DNA from: DATBFU01 sp035498405
GTDB lineage: Bacteria; Acidobacteriota; Thermoanaerobaculia; UBA5066; Gp7-AA6
Assembly: GCA_035498405.1 (NCBI GenBank)
Contig: DATKAE010000057.1
Span: 1-55,623, forward strand
Direction: 5' to 3'
Length of the DNA stretch: 55,623 bases
The notes under the pieces are model-generated. The model was not told the origin of the DNA and searched no databases. It saw nothing but the letters and a program-made list of their open reading frames with translations. A program made the translations under genes and the position numbers. The first letter of the stretch is position 1. Each line of letters begins with the position of its first letter. This document shows, piece after piece, positions 1 through 8,034 of the stretch.

Positions 1-676
1 CGTCGCCGATCGCCTCCTTCGCATCCGACAGGTTCGGCGCGTGCACCGTCGCGCGCATCCCGAGCTTTCTCGCCTCCGAGATCAGTGCCCTGGCGACGTC
101 GGGCTTCATCCGAGGCAGGGTCGGCTTTGGCGCCCGGCACCAGGCCGTGTCGTCGAGCATCAGCTTGATCTCGCTCGAGCCGAGCGCCTGGGCCTTCCGC
201 ACGGCGGCCCGCGCCTCCCCGACGGTCGTCGGAAAGCGATTCAGATTCGAGTCCGGCGGCTCACCCTGATCCCACCATCCTCCCCGAGCCGTGAAGATCG
301 GCGCCGCGGGAAAGACATCCGGAAAGCGAGAGCCCGCGTAGCGGGAGCGCTCGGCGAGCTTGCCCGCCGCGGCGACATCCTCGGCCATGAGACGCACCGA
401 GGTGACGCCCCAACGCAGCATTTCCTCCAGGTCCCCCTCGGACTCGGCGTGAACGTGCGCATCGATCAGGCCGGGGATGATCCATTTTCCCCTCGCGTCG
501 GTGACCGGCGTGCCGGCCGGAAGCGCCGCCAGCGCCTGCGGCGTCGCTTCGGCCACGGAAACGATGCGTCCCTCTCGGACGACGAGCAGGGCATTCGGGC
601 GGGGCGCTGCACCCGTCCCGTCGATCAGCGTGGCTCCCTGGAAGGCGATCGTCGTCGCGAGCAGAAGCGCGGTCAA
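1..676 (-). CDS. Amidohydrolase family protein (3' end beyond window)
   Basis: The first 225 residues of a metal-dependent hydrolase of the amidohydrolase superfamily are present; the C-terminus lies beyond the window start. The order is typical: a short beta-sandwich segment with LIDGTG (residues 18-22), then IIPGLIDAHVH with metal-ligand histidines at 74 and 76, a lysine at 171 in an EIKLM context that may be the carbamylated bridging lysine, and a histidine at 212. The reading frame is closed upstream by the purF stop codon, so the first usable start is a TTG at 676, 12 bases after that stop. The gene is therefore probably cotranscribed with purF. The hydrophobic first residues (ALLLATTIAF) could be a very short signal sequence or simply the first strand. 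Substrate cannot be inferred. Confidence 0.82.
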   Translation of the reverse strand, partial: MTALLLATTIAFQGATLIDGTGAAPRPNALLVVREGRIVSVAEATPQALAALPAGTPVTDARGKWIIPGLIDAHVHAESEGDLEEMLRWGVTSVRLMAEDVAAAGKLAERSRYAGSRFPDVFPAAPIFTARGGWWDQGEPPDSNLNRFPTTVGEARAAVRKAQALGSSEIKLMLDDTAWCRAPKPTLPRMKPDVARALISEARKLGMRATVHAPNLSDAKEAIGD

Positions 677-688
677 GCCGGCGGGGGC

Positions 689-2101
689 CTACAACACTTC
701 GAGGGCGCTCTCTTTTTCGCGCTCCTCTTCTTCGATCGCGACGGGATAGACGCCGGTGAAGCAGGCCGTACACGTCGCTTGCTGCGGGCGTCCGAACGCC
801 TCGAGCATTCCCTCGGGCGAGAGATACCCCAGGCTGTCCGCGTCGATGTACTTTCGGATGTCTTCGACGGAATGGTTGGAAGCGATCAGCTCCCGCCGTG
901 TGGGCGTGTCGATCCCGTAGTGGCAGGAGTTCATCGTGGGAGGAGAGGAGATGCGCACGTGCACCTGCTTGGCGCCCGCTTCGCGCAGCATCCGAACGAT
1001 CTTTCGTGATGTCGTTCCGCGGACGATCGAATCGTCGACCAGAACCACCCGCTTGCCTTCGACGACCTGCCGCACGGGATTCAACTTCACCTTCACGCCG
1101 AAGCTGCGGATCGCCTGCTTGGGCTCGATGAACGTGCGCCCGACGTAATGGTTGCGCACCATTCCCAGGGCAAATGGCAGCCCGCTCTCTCGCGCGTATC
1201 CCAGGGCCGCGTACATGCCGGAGTCCGGCACGGGCACGACCACATCCGCATCGGCGGGGTGCTCCCTCGCCAGCCGCGCGCCGAAGGCCTCCCGCACGGC
1301 CGCGACACTCTTGCCGAAAACCAGCGAGTCGGGGCGAGCGAAGTAGATGTGCTCGAAGACGCAGGGTGTGGCGCGGGGAAACGCGAATCGGTGAGAAGAA
1401 AAGCCGTCGGAGGAAAGGCGGACGATCTCCCCGGGCTCGACGTCCCGCTCGAACTTCGCACCGATCAGGTCGAACGCGCAGGTCTCCGAAGCCGCCACGG
1501 GGTAGCCCTCGTGCATCCCCAGGGAAAGGGGTCGGATGCCGTTGGGATCGCGCACCGCGAAGATCCCGTCCCGCCCGAGAATCAAGAGGGAATAGGCCCC
1601 CCGCACCTCCGAGAGTGCCTCGGCGATCGCCGCGCCGAGGGTCGTGGCGCGAGAGCGCGCGATCAGGTGCAGAATGACTTCGGAATCGGAGGAGGTCGTA
1701 AAGAGCGCCCCGGAGGCCTCGAGCGAAGCCCGAATCTCCCGGGCATTGACGAGATTTCCGTTGTGCGCGAGCGCGAGCGGCCCCCGGCCCGTCGCGAAAA
1801 CGATCGGCTGAGCGTTGATCAGCAGGGACGCCCCCGCCGTGGCGTACCGCACGTGGCCGATGGCCGCACGCCCCGGAAGGCGCGAAAGCCTCTCCTCCGT
1901 GAAGACGTCCGCGACGTAGCCCATCTCCCGTTCGACGGAGATGTGGCCCGCGGAGTCGAGCGTGGCGATGCCCGCCGACTCCTGGCCCCGATGCTGGAGA
2001 GCGTACAGGCCCAGGTAGGTCAGGCGGGCGGCGTCTTCTGCATCGAAGACGCCGAAGACACCGCATTCGTCGCGGAAGCCGGATCGAAGTTCCACGCCCA
2101 C
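689..2101 (-). CDS. purF: Amidophosphoribosyltransferase
   Basis: Glutamine PRPP amidotransferase, the first committed step of purine synthesis, making phosphoribosylamine. At 470 residues it has the usual length. The N-terminal class II glutamine amidotransferase domain begins after a short propeptide (MGVELRSGFRDE), leaving Cys13 of CGVFGV as the expected nucleophile, with LQHRGQESAGI following. The C-terminal phosphoribosyltransferase domain carries the PRPP loop VVLVDDSIVRGTT. The CTACFTG segment near the C-terminus recalls the Fe-S cluster ligands of the Bacillus-type enzyme. Start is GTG. A TAAGAT hexamer lies 3 bases upstream, too close for a normal TSS-to-start distance, so the promoter is unclear. 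It is separate from the purSQL genes 7 kb away. Confidence 0.96.
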   Translation of the reverse strand: MGVELRSGFRDECGVFGVFDAEDAARLTYLGLYALQHRGQESAGIATLDSAGHISVEREMGYVADVFTEERLSRLPGRAAIGHVRYATAGASLLINAQPIVFATGRGPLALAHNGNLVNAREIRASLEASGALFTTSSDSEVILHLIARSRATTLGAAIAEALSEVRGAYSLLILGRDGIFAVRDPNGIRPLSLGMHEGYPVAASETCAFDLIGAKFERDVEPGEIVRLSSDGFSSHRFAFPRATPCVFEHIYFARPDSLVFGKSVAAVREAFGARLAREHPADADVVVPVPDSGMYAALGYARESGLPFALGMVRNHYVGRTFIEPKQAIRSFGVKVKLNPVRQVVEGKRVVLVDDSIVRGTTSRKIVRMLREAGAKQVHVRISSPPTMNSCHYGIDTPTRRELIASNHSVEDIRKYIDADSLGYLSPEGMLEAFGRPQQATCTACFTGVYPVAIEEEEREKESALEVL

Positions 2102-2185
2102 ATCATCTTAACATTCGCGAGCTCTGTGCCGTTCCCGGCCGAACTCCCGTGCCTTCAGTTCACACCCTCCCCCGCTTCCCAACGC

Positions 2186-2860
2186 TCAAGCCGTTGCGCG
2201 GCCTCGAGAAGTCGCGTCGGCGCCCACACCCAACTGGCGAAGCTGCTTCTCTTGCAGACGCGTCAACGAGAGCTGCGCGGCGATGGCGCCAATGAGCGCG
2301 AAGAACATGTCCCACTGAGTGTCCCAGGGATCCCCCTGCGTACCGAGAAAGGCGGTGGCGGCCGATCCGGTGGCGACCGCCGTCCACCACTCGATGAACT
2401 CGTAGCACGCGGAGATCGCCAGGCACACGGACGTCGTCAGAAAGAAGAGCCACCCTCCCGCGGGAAGCGGCGTCTTGCGCCGGAGCACCTCGCGGGCAAC
2501 GATTGCCGGCACGAACCCCTGCGCCAGATGCCCGATGCGATCGTAGTGGTTCCGGGCGAACCCGAAGGCGTCCTTCATCCAGTAACCGAGCGGAACTTCC
2601 GCGTACGTGTAGTGACCGCCGAGCATCAGGATGAGCGCGTGAAGGAAGAGAAGGCGATAGGAGAGCGGAGTCAGGGGGAACCGGCGGTAGGTCGCGATCA
2701 GAATTGGAGCTCCCACCAGTATCGGCGCCACCTCGAGTAGCCACGTGAATCGGTCGCTCGGACGGAATCCCGAACAGGCCAGAAGGACGAACGCCAGCGC
2801 GAGCAGGATGATCGGCTCGCGCCGCGGGCCGGACGGCGCGGCGGCGGTTTGGACGGACAA
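2186..2860 (-). CDS. YjdF-like (DUF2238) integral membrane protein
   Basis: About 224 residues with five or six hydrophobic helices: IILLALAFVLLAC, LEVAPILVGAPILIA, LFLHALILMLGGHYTYAEV, HLAQGFVPAIVAREVL, WLFFLTTSVCLAISACYEFIEWW and a final helix near FFALIGAIAAQL. The motifs GHYTYAEVPLG, RNHYDRIGHLAQGF, YEFIEWW and GDPWDTQWDM are typical of DUF2238 proteins, whose function is unknown. The open frame continues upstream into the divergent gene, so I chose the TTG at 2860, preceded by a GACGAGG Shine-Dalgarno and a GATAAT hexamer 24 bases upstream. The next in-frame ATG would remove the first helices. It is a single gene, not overlapping purF. Confidence 0.85.
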   Translation of the reverse strand: MSVQTAAAPSGPRREPIILLALAFVLLACSGFRPSDRFTWLLEVAPILVGAPILIATYRRFPLTPLSYRLLFLHALILMLGGHYTYAEVPLGYWMKDAFGFARNHYDRIGHLAQGFVPAIVAREVLRRKTPLPAGGWLFFLTTSVCLAISACYEFIEWWTAVATGSAATAFLGTQGDPWDTQWDMFFALIGAIAAQLSLTRLQEKQLRQLGVGADATSRGRATA

Positions 2861-2967
2861 CCTCGTCTCGCTTTCGGTCGCTTCATTATCGCCGAGGAAT
2901 GTGATGAGCCGTCCGGAAGCGGTGACGGGCGACGTGTTGGCAAGCGAAGCGGATCGTATCCGCGCAC

Positions 2968-3597
2968 ATGGAGCCCGAAAGAGATCGCTCCAACCTCCTA
3001 TTTCGGCGGGGCCGAGTCGCGATACTCGGCGCCGCCGCCTTCTTTGTCTTCGTGCTCGCGGTCGAGGGACAGACCGCGGACGCGGAAAAGATCTCGATTC
3101 TCGGCGTGAAGAATCCGTTTCTCGTCTCCGCCGCCAACAACGCTTTCGCCCTCGCGCTTCAGAGACTCGCAAACCCGGGCTGCCAGCGAATCTTCCGCGA
3201 CTTCCACGACGCGAAGGGCCGCACGCTTCAAGCCCGTCTCGATTCGCTCGACCACACGGGAGCGAGCTTCCTGCAGATCCTGCGCTTCGCCAACGGCGAG
3301 CGTCTCTCTCCCTGTCAGTCAGGCGGGGTGCTCGCGGCCACGACCCCCTTGAGCCACGTCATCTTCCTTTGCGGCATTCAGTTCTTCGAGAGAGAGCGCC
3401 ACGATCCCGAGTTCGCGGCGGCGCTCGTGATCCACGAGATGCTCCACTCGCTCGGCCTGGGCGAGAACCCGCCCGCCTCGAACGAGATCACGATGCGGGT
3501 TCTCGAGCGCTGCGGCTCGGCGGCCCTCGGAGAGCCGGCCGCGGCGATCGCCTGGGTTCGCCGGCCGGCAGCCGGTCCCCTCGCCACAGAACCGTAG
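2968..3597 (+). CDS. Secreted putative metallopeptidase-like protein (HExxH)
   Basis: 209 residues. Residues 10-35 look like an N-terminal membrane segment or signal (RRGRVAILGAAAFFVFVLAVEGQ). The only strong functional clue is H156-E-M-L-H160 followed by SLGLGE, a zincin-type zinc-binding motif with a glycine turn. Two cysteines (116 and 135) could form a disulfide in an exported protein. The rest (residues 40-150) is not recognisable to me. It is divergent from the DUF2238 gene. A TCGTAT hexamer lies 8 bases upstream of the ATG, so the leader would be very short. A protease role is inference from the motif only; such motifs also occur in inactive or structural proteins. Confidence 0.75.
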   Translation: MEPERDRSNLLFRRGRVAILGAAAFFVFVLAVEGQTADAEKISILGVKNPFLVSAANNAFALALQRLANPGCQRIFRDFHDAKGRTLQARLDSLDHTGASFLQILRFANGERLSPCQSGGVLAATTPLSHVIFLCGIQFFERERHDPEFAAALVIHEMLHSLGLGENPPASNEITMRVLERCGSAALGEPAAAIAWVRRPAAGPLATEP

Positions 3598-3776
3598 CAT
3601 CACGGCGACGCGGCCAGTGCCGCCGACGGTCGGCCGCGTAAGGCCGAATCCCTCCGCGCCCGGAGCAGCCCCGTACTGCCCGTTCGGCCCACGAGGAGTA
3701 GGATTCCAAGAACGGGAAGGAACGGAGCCGCAATGGCTCCGGGACGGCAGTAAGGGACCCGTCTGGGAGGTGGTCT
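3598..3776 (+). promoter_or_regulatory. Upstream region with possible -10 and leader hairpins
   Basis: This gap separates the HExxH gene from the Asp-box gene. A TAGGAT hexamer near 3699 may be a -10 element. Downstream of it, GGAGCC-gcaat-GGCTCC forms a perfect 6-bp hairpin around 3726-3742, and a GACGG/CCGTC pair around 3744-3764 could form a second. GGGAGGTGG precedes the ATG at 3777 and is a good Shine-Dalgarno. I do not recognise a known riboswitch. Confidence 0.35.
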
Positions 3777-6521
3777 ATGCGACCGACACCTGGTTCTCGA
3801 TCTTGGTCTGGCGTGACCGCTTGGTTGCTCGGTTTTCTCGCTTGCTTGCCGGCCCTCGGAGGTTCGAGCTCTTGGACGAGCGCGGGTCCGGATGGCGCGA
3901 GCGTGACGGCTCTGGTCGCGGTTCCCTCGAGCTCGACAGACCTGCTGGCCGCCACACAGGACGGCGGCATTCTCCGCAGCAGCGATGGCGGGTCGTCCTG
4001 GGTGTCGTTGCGCGTCCACCCCGGGCCTAACCCCCTTGGGGCGCTGGCGATCTCCGCTGCCGCGCCCAACACGGTCTATGGATACACCGGCGATCCTCAA
4101 CTAGGCAATCTCCTCGTTCGGAGCGGCGACGCAGGATCACACTGGCGTCAACTGACGCTGTCTTTGGGGGCGAACAACTACCCGATTTCTCTGGCTGTCG
4201 ATCCGACGAACGCATCGGCCGTGTATCTCGGGACCGCTGACGGAGTCTTCAGAAGCACCGACGCCGGTCTTACCTTCAGCACCGCGAACTCCGGGATCCC
4301 CCCGGGGCGATACGTCTCGGCACTGGCGATCGACCCCACGAATGCCAATACGGTTTATGCGGCAACTTCGGGCGGGATCTACAAGAGCACGGACGGCGCA
4401 CAGAGCTGGAGCCCTTCCGGTTTTCTCGGCAAATACATGTTCTGTGTCGCCATCGACCCCGGCAAGACATCCACGATCTACAGCGCAGCTTCCGGAGAGG
4501 GGATGTTTCGGACCACCGACAGCGGGCAGACCTGGACCCGCATCAATATCGGCCTCGGCGACATCAGCGAAACAGGCGCTTACCTGATCGTGGTCGACCC
4601 GATGGACTCGTCGACGATCTACGCCGAGACGTATGGGGGCGACATCCGCAGCACCGACGCCGGAGCCACCTGGACGCATCTGAAGATCGGGCCCGCGCCA
4701 AAGCAGAATCTTTCTGCGGGAGCCCTCGCCTTGATTGGCTCTCCGTCCGCCGTTGTCGCCGCCTCACTCGATGGGCTCCTTCGGAGCACGGACAAGGGCG
4801 AGAATTGGAGCCCGGCCACTGGCCTGCGGGCCTCCACGATTGCCGCACTCGCCCTGAACCCATCCGCGCCCCAATCGATCTTTGCGGGAGGACCCGGCGG
4901 GGTGTTCCGGAGCACGAATTCCGGCGGAGAGTGGAGCGAGAAGGACTTAGCCGCGCCACCCGCCTCCGCATTGGTCGTCGATCCCGGCGAGTCCTCGAAC
5001 GTCTACGCCGGTGACGTGGGCGGCGTCTGGAAGAGCACGGATGGCGGCCACTCGTGGAGCGCAACGGGGCAGCTCGATACCGGGCAAGTCTCGAGCCTGG
5101 CCATTGATTCCTCGGGGTCGATCCTCTATGCCGGATCAGCGTCGGTCTACTCGTTGAGCGGCGGCATCTCCAAGACCACCGACGGGGGCCAGAGCTGGCA
5201 ACGATTGGCCGGGATCGGCCAGGCTCGCGCGATCTACACGCTGCTCATCGATCCGCACGAGCCGCAAACGATCTATGCCGGCTCCGATTTCACCGTGTAT
5301 GACTATCCCTCCTATCCATCCGGCGGCGGCGTCCTGAGGACGACCGACGGCGGGCAGACCTGGTCGCTGAGCAGCACTGACCTCCAGTCTCCCGTGCGCG
5401 CACTCGCAGGTGATCCTTCGCGGCCGTCGACTCTCTACGCCGGGACGGCGGCCAACGGCGTTTACAAGAGCATGGATGGAGGAACTTCCTGGTCCTCAGC
5501 CGGCCATGGGATTCCCGACAACGCATCGCCCCTGGCGCTCGTCGTCGATCCGGCCTCGCCGGCAACCGTCTACGCCGGCACCTCGACCGGTGTCTACCGG
5601 AGCATCGACGGTGGTTCGAGCTGGCAGTTCTTCGGCAACGGACTCGGCGATGTCGGCGTGAACGCGCTCGCCTTGGACGCCACAGGAAGGCTGCTCCACG
5701 CGGCCACGGCCGGCGGGGGCGTCTTCGAAAGATCGATTGCCTCCAATCGGCTCCCTTGCGAACCGGGCGACGATCACCTGTGTCTACTCGGCAATCGCTT
5801 CCGGGTCGACCTGACGGCAATCGACCCGCGCACCGGAGTCCGGACGACGGGTCAGGCCAATGCGCAAGCGGACCGCTTCGGCTACTTCGGCCTGTCGCAG
5901 TTGACCGGGGATCCGACACTCCCCGAAGTCTTTGTCAAGATGGTGGACGCGACGTCTCTGCCCGGCGGGGGCGTCTGGGTCTTCTTCAGCGGCCTGACCG
6001 ACCTTCACTATGCGTTGACCGTCAGCGACACCCTGACCGGCCGCAGCCGCGACTACGAGAGCGAGGGCCTGTGCGGCGCGGCGGATACCTTGACTTTCTC
6101 CTCCGGCGCTGCGTCCGCTGTTCGCGGCTCCGAGAGAACCCGGCCGTGGATTGCGCTCGCGGCCTCGGCGGACGAGCTCACGCTGCTCGGGCGCTTTCAC
6201 TTGACGCTTTCCGCGACCGATCCCCGCACCGGACGGATCTCCGCCGGAACCGCGATTCCCCAGGGCGATCGCTTCGGCTATTTCAGCCTACCTGCCTTCA
6301 CGGGCGATCCGAACTTCCCGGAGGTCTTCGTCAAAATGATCGACGCGACGTCTCTGCCGGGAGGCACGTTCTGGCTCTTCCACACGGGCCTGACGGATCT
6401 GTCCTACGTGCTGACCGTGACCGACGGCGTCACGCACGCGGTGAAGGAATACCGGAACGATCCGACCGATCCGACGAGACTCTGCGGAGAGGCGGACACG
6501 GCAGCCTTCGCCGGTCCCTGA
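3777..6521 (+). CDS. Secreted Asp-box (BNR/sortilin-like) beta-propeller protein with twin C-terminal domains
   Basis: 914 residues. A signal peptide (hydrophobic GVTAWLLGFLACLPALGG) is followed by 13 Asp-box-like motifs of the form S/T-x-D-x-G-x-x-W (for example SSDGGSSW, TTDSGQTW, STDGGHSW, SIDGGSSW), each after a strand pattern such as NTVYAATSGGIYKST. These fold as beta-propellers in sortilin/Vps10 and photosystem-assembly relatives. Residues from about 665 hold two tandem copies of a roughly 110-residue domain, each with DRFGYF, EVFVKM-DATSLPGG, GLTDL-Y-LTV and a closing CG-ADT. I associate this C-terminal domain with Thermoanaerobaculia-type genomes. Probably extracellular or surface-exposed; no catalytic residues can be named. 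The 179-bp leader region contains hairpins. Confidence 0.88.
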   Translation: MRPTPGSRSWSGVTAWLLGFLACLPALGGSSSWTSAGPDGASVTALVAVPSSSTDLLAATQDGGILRSSDGGSSWVSLRVHPGPNPLGALAISAAAPNTVYGYTGDPQLGNLLVRSGDAGSHWRQLTLSLGANNYPISLAVDPTNASAVYLGTADGVFRSTDAGLTFSTANSGIPPGRYVSALAIDPTNANTVYAATSGGIYKSTDGAQSWSPSGFLGKYMFCVAIDPGKTSTIYSAASGEGMFRTTDSGQTWTRINIGLGDISETGAYLIVVDPMDSSTIYAETYGGDIRSTDAGATWTHLKIGPAPKQNLSAGALALIGSPSAVVAASLDGLLRSTDKGENWSPATGLRASTIAALALNPSAPQSIFAGGPGGVFRSTNSGGEWSEKDLAAPPASALVVDPGESSNVYAGDVGGVWKSTDGGHSWSATGQLDTGQVSSLAIDSSGSILYAGSASVYSLSGGISKTTDGGQSWQRLAGIGQARAIYTLLIDPHEPQTIYAGSDFTVYDYPSYPSGGGVLRTTDGGQTWSLSSTDLQSPVRALAGDPSRPSTLYAGTAANGVYKSMDGGTSWSSAGHGIPDNASPLALVVDPASPATVYAGTSTGVYRSIDGGSSWQFFGNGLGDVGVNALALDATGRLLHAATAGGGVFERSIASNRLPCEPGDDHLCLLGNRFRVDLTAIDPRTGVRTTGQANAQADRFGYFGLSQLTGDPTLPEVFVKMVDATSLPGGGVWVFFSGLTDLHYALTVSDTLTGRSRDYESEGLCGAADTLTFSSGAASAVRGSERTRPWIALAASADELTLLGRFHLTLSATDPRTGRISAGTAIPQGDRFGYFSLPAFTGDPNFPEVFVKMIDATSLPGGTFWLFHTGLTDLSYVLTVTDGVTHAVKEYRNDPTDPTRLCGEADTAAFAGP

Positions 6522-6561
6522 GCACGAAATCGCCGCCTGCGTCTACGTCGACCTCGGCGAG

Positions 6562-7464
6562 CTAACGGGAGGCACCAGAAGTACCCAGCCGACCCCGGAG
6601 AAAGTCCGCGACGGCCCTCGCGAACTCCGCCGGGGTCTCTTCCTGTGGCACGTGGCCCGCGTCGGGCAAAGTCAGGAACCAGGCGCCGTGGATCTCTTGC
6701 GCAAGATCGGCGCCGGCTGAGATCGGTAGGAGTCGGTCCCCCTTGCCCCAAAGGACCAGGGTCGGCGCGGCGATTCGGGCGGCGACGTCCTCGTAGCCGC
6801 GCCGGTTCGAGCGCAGTGCGGCCAAAGCCGCCCTGCGGGTGCCGGGCACGGGGACCGGGTCCCACCAATCGGACACGGTCTCCTCGGTCACGCGGCTGGC
6901 TCGGTCGTAAAGGCGGTTCCGGAGCGTCCAGGCCATCACCGGTCGACAAAGAAGCTCCATCTCGAGCTCCCCCGCCACGGGACTACGCATCAGGCGAAAC
7001 TGCCAGGGAATTTCTACCCGCGGCGAGGCCGAATCGACGAGGACGAGCGCAGCGATCCGGTCGGGCCGCGCGGCGGCCGCGATCACCGCAACTGCGCCGC
7101 CCAGCGAATTGCCGACGAGAACGACTCGGCGAACCTCCCGCGCATCCAGATAGCGCCAGAGATGGAGAGCCTGAGCCCCGACCGTGTAGTCGTACGGCCA
7201 CGGGCGGTCGGAGAAGCCGGAGCCGGGCAGGTCGACCGCGATGGCGGATCGCCCGGCCGCGGCTCCCGCGAGGACCTTCTTCCAGGTCGCCGAGGAAGAA
7301 AGAAACCCGTGAACGTACACGACCGTCTCGCCACCCTGCCCGGACACCTCGCGAGAGCGCCAGCGCACGCCGTCGACGACGATATCGCGCTCTCCGGTTC
7401 GCGGCGTCGGTACTCGCGCTTCGCGCTCAGTCAGACGCCGCGCGGCGATCGCGAGGGCAAGCAC
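6562..7464 (-). CDS. Alpha/beta hydrolase, membrane-anchored N-terminus
   Basis: 300 residues from the first GTG. Hydrolase-fold motifs: HGFLSSSATW (oxyanion region), GNSLGG (nucleophile serine), WGKGDRLLP (acid) and DAGHVPQEE (histidine). The substrate is unknown; the family includes esterases, lipases and haloperoxidase-like enzymes. The frame stays open upstream of this GTG and encodes a clear hydrophobic stretch (GLLGLLVRFIGFLLLV) running straight into LALAIAARR, with no ATG, GTG or TTG before the in-frame stop at 7540-7542. A TAAGAT hexamer at 7537-7542 lies 9 bases before an in-frame CTG at 7527, which would give a 321-residue protein with a full signal anchor. The true start may therefore be this CTG. 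Convergent with the Asp-box gene. Confidence 0.85.
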   Translation of the reverse strand: MLALAIAARRLTEREARVPTPRTGERDIVVDGVRWRSREVSGQGGETVVYVHGFLSSSATWKKVLAGAAAGRSAIAVDLPGSGFSDRPWPYDYTVGAQALHLWRYLDAREVRRVVLVGNSLGGAVAVIAAAARPDRIAALVLVDSASPRVEIPWQFRLMRSPVAGELEMELLCRPVMAWTLRNRLYDRASRVTEETVSDWWDPVPVPGTRRAALAALRSNRRGYEDVAARIAAPTLVLWGKGDRLLPISAGADLAQEIHGAWFLTLPDAGHVPQEETPAEFARAVADFLRGRLGTSGASR

Positions 7465-7536
7465 GAGAAGAAGAAAGCCGATGAATCGGACCAGTAAGCC
7501 CAGAAGGCCTCCTCGGGACGCAGCCAGCCGGCCGCG

Positions 7537-7542
7537 ATCTTA
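7537..7542 (-). promoter_or_regulatory. Possible -10 element of the alpha/beta hydrolase
   Basis: TAAGAT on the minus strand, 9 bases before the in-frame CTG at 7527 that would restore the hydrophobic N-terminus. No convincing -35 is seen. Confidence 0.35.
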
Positions 7543-7634
7543 GCCCGCGCGCCCTTGCTGGCACGCGTCGTGCTCAGACATGAGAGAGACCAACGCCGCG
7601 GCCGATTCTGGCCCGCGGGGGTCGGGAGGTCACC

Positions 7635-7955
7635 ATGCTGAAGCGATACGGGGGGATTCTTCTTGCCGGAGTGGTTCTCGCCGCCGGGCTTCTCGCGACG
7701 GGATGCAAGACGACCACAACGGCTGGAACGCAGGTCGATGACGCGGCGATCAAGACGTCGGTCAAGGCGAAACTCGCGTCCGATGTCCGGCTCTCGACGC
7801 TGACCAACATCGAGGTGAATTCGACAAACGGCGTCGTGACGCTGGCGGGGCAGGTGCACAACCCGGACGAGAAGAAGCTCGCGGAAACGATTGCGAAGTC
7901 CGTGAAAGGCGTTGTCAAGGTCAACAACGACCTGCAGGTTGAGAAGAAAGGCTAG
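7635..7955 (+). CDS. BON-domain lipoprotein
   Basis: 106 residues. A lipoprotein signal ends in LLATGC (Cys24), so the mature protein should be lipid-anchored. The remainder is a single BON domain: DDAAIKTSVKAKL, then IEVNSTNGVVTLAGQV and IAKSVKGVVKVNNDLQV, which closely fit the OsmY/BON consensus. BON domains bind membrane phospholipid and are common in envelope-stress proteins; E. coli DolP has two copies, this one has one. A strong Shine-Dalgarno (GGGAGGT) sits 4 bases before the ATG. The product is rich in Lys and Val and small; no operon partner. Confidence 0.9.
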   Translation: MLKRYGGILLAGVVLAAGLLATGCKTTTTAGTQVDDAAIKTSVKAKLASDVRLSTLTNIEVNSTNGVVTLAGQVHNPDEKKLAETIAKSVKGVVKVNNDLQVEKKG

Positions 7956-8022
7956 GCTCCGCTCCGCGCGGCATGATCGTTGGGCAAGGCCGTCCGGTCG
8001 GCCGTTGCAGGCGGGCCGGGCC

Positions 8023-8028
8023 TAAACT
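8023..8028 (+). promoter_or_regulatory. -10 element for leaderless truA
   Basis: TAAACT, followed by six bases and then the GTG start of truA at 8035, so transcription would be expected to begin at or next to the start codon. No Shine-Dalgarno precedes the GTG. The 12-base context CGGGCCTAAACT recurs upstream of pilT (34656-34667). Confidence 0.6.
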
Positions 8029-8034
8029 GCACGG

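Noticed and set aside
41..1009. Long plus-strand frame opposite purF and the amidohydrolase
   Set aside because: High Arg/Gly and no motif; it is antisense to purF and the amidohydrolase and its existence follows from high GC content.
1148..2740. 530-residue plus-strand frame over purF and the YjdF-like gene
   Set aside because: Antisense shadow; composition is Arg/Gly/Ala-rich and the opposite strand has clear family motifs.
3690..3770. A known riboswitch (cyclic di-GMP type) in the Asp-box leader
   Set aside because: Only two simple hairpins; the conserved core of that class is absent.
7573..7927. Minus-strand small frame opposite the BON lipoprotein
   Set aside because: Antisense to a protein with a clear lipobox and BON domain.
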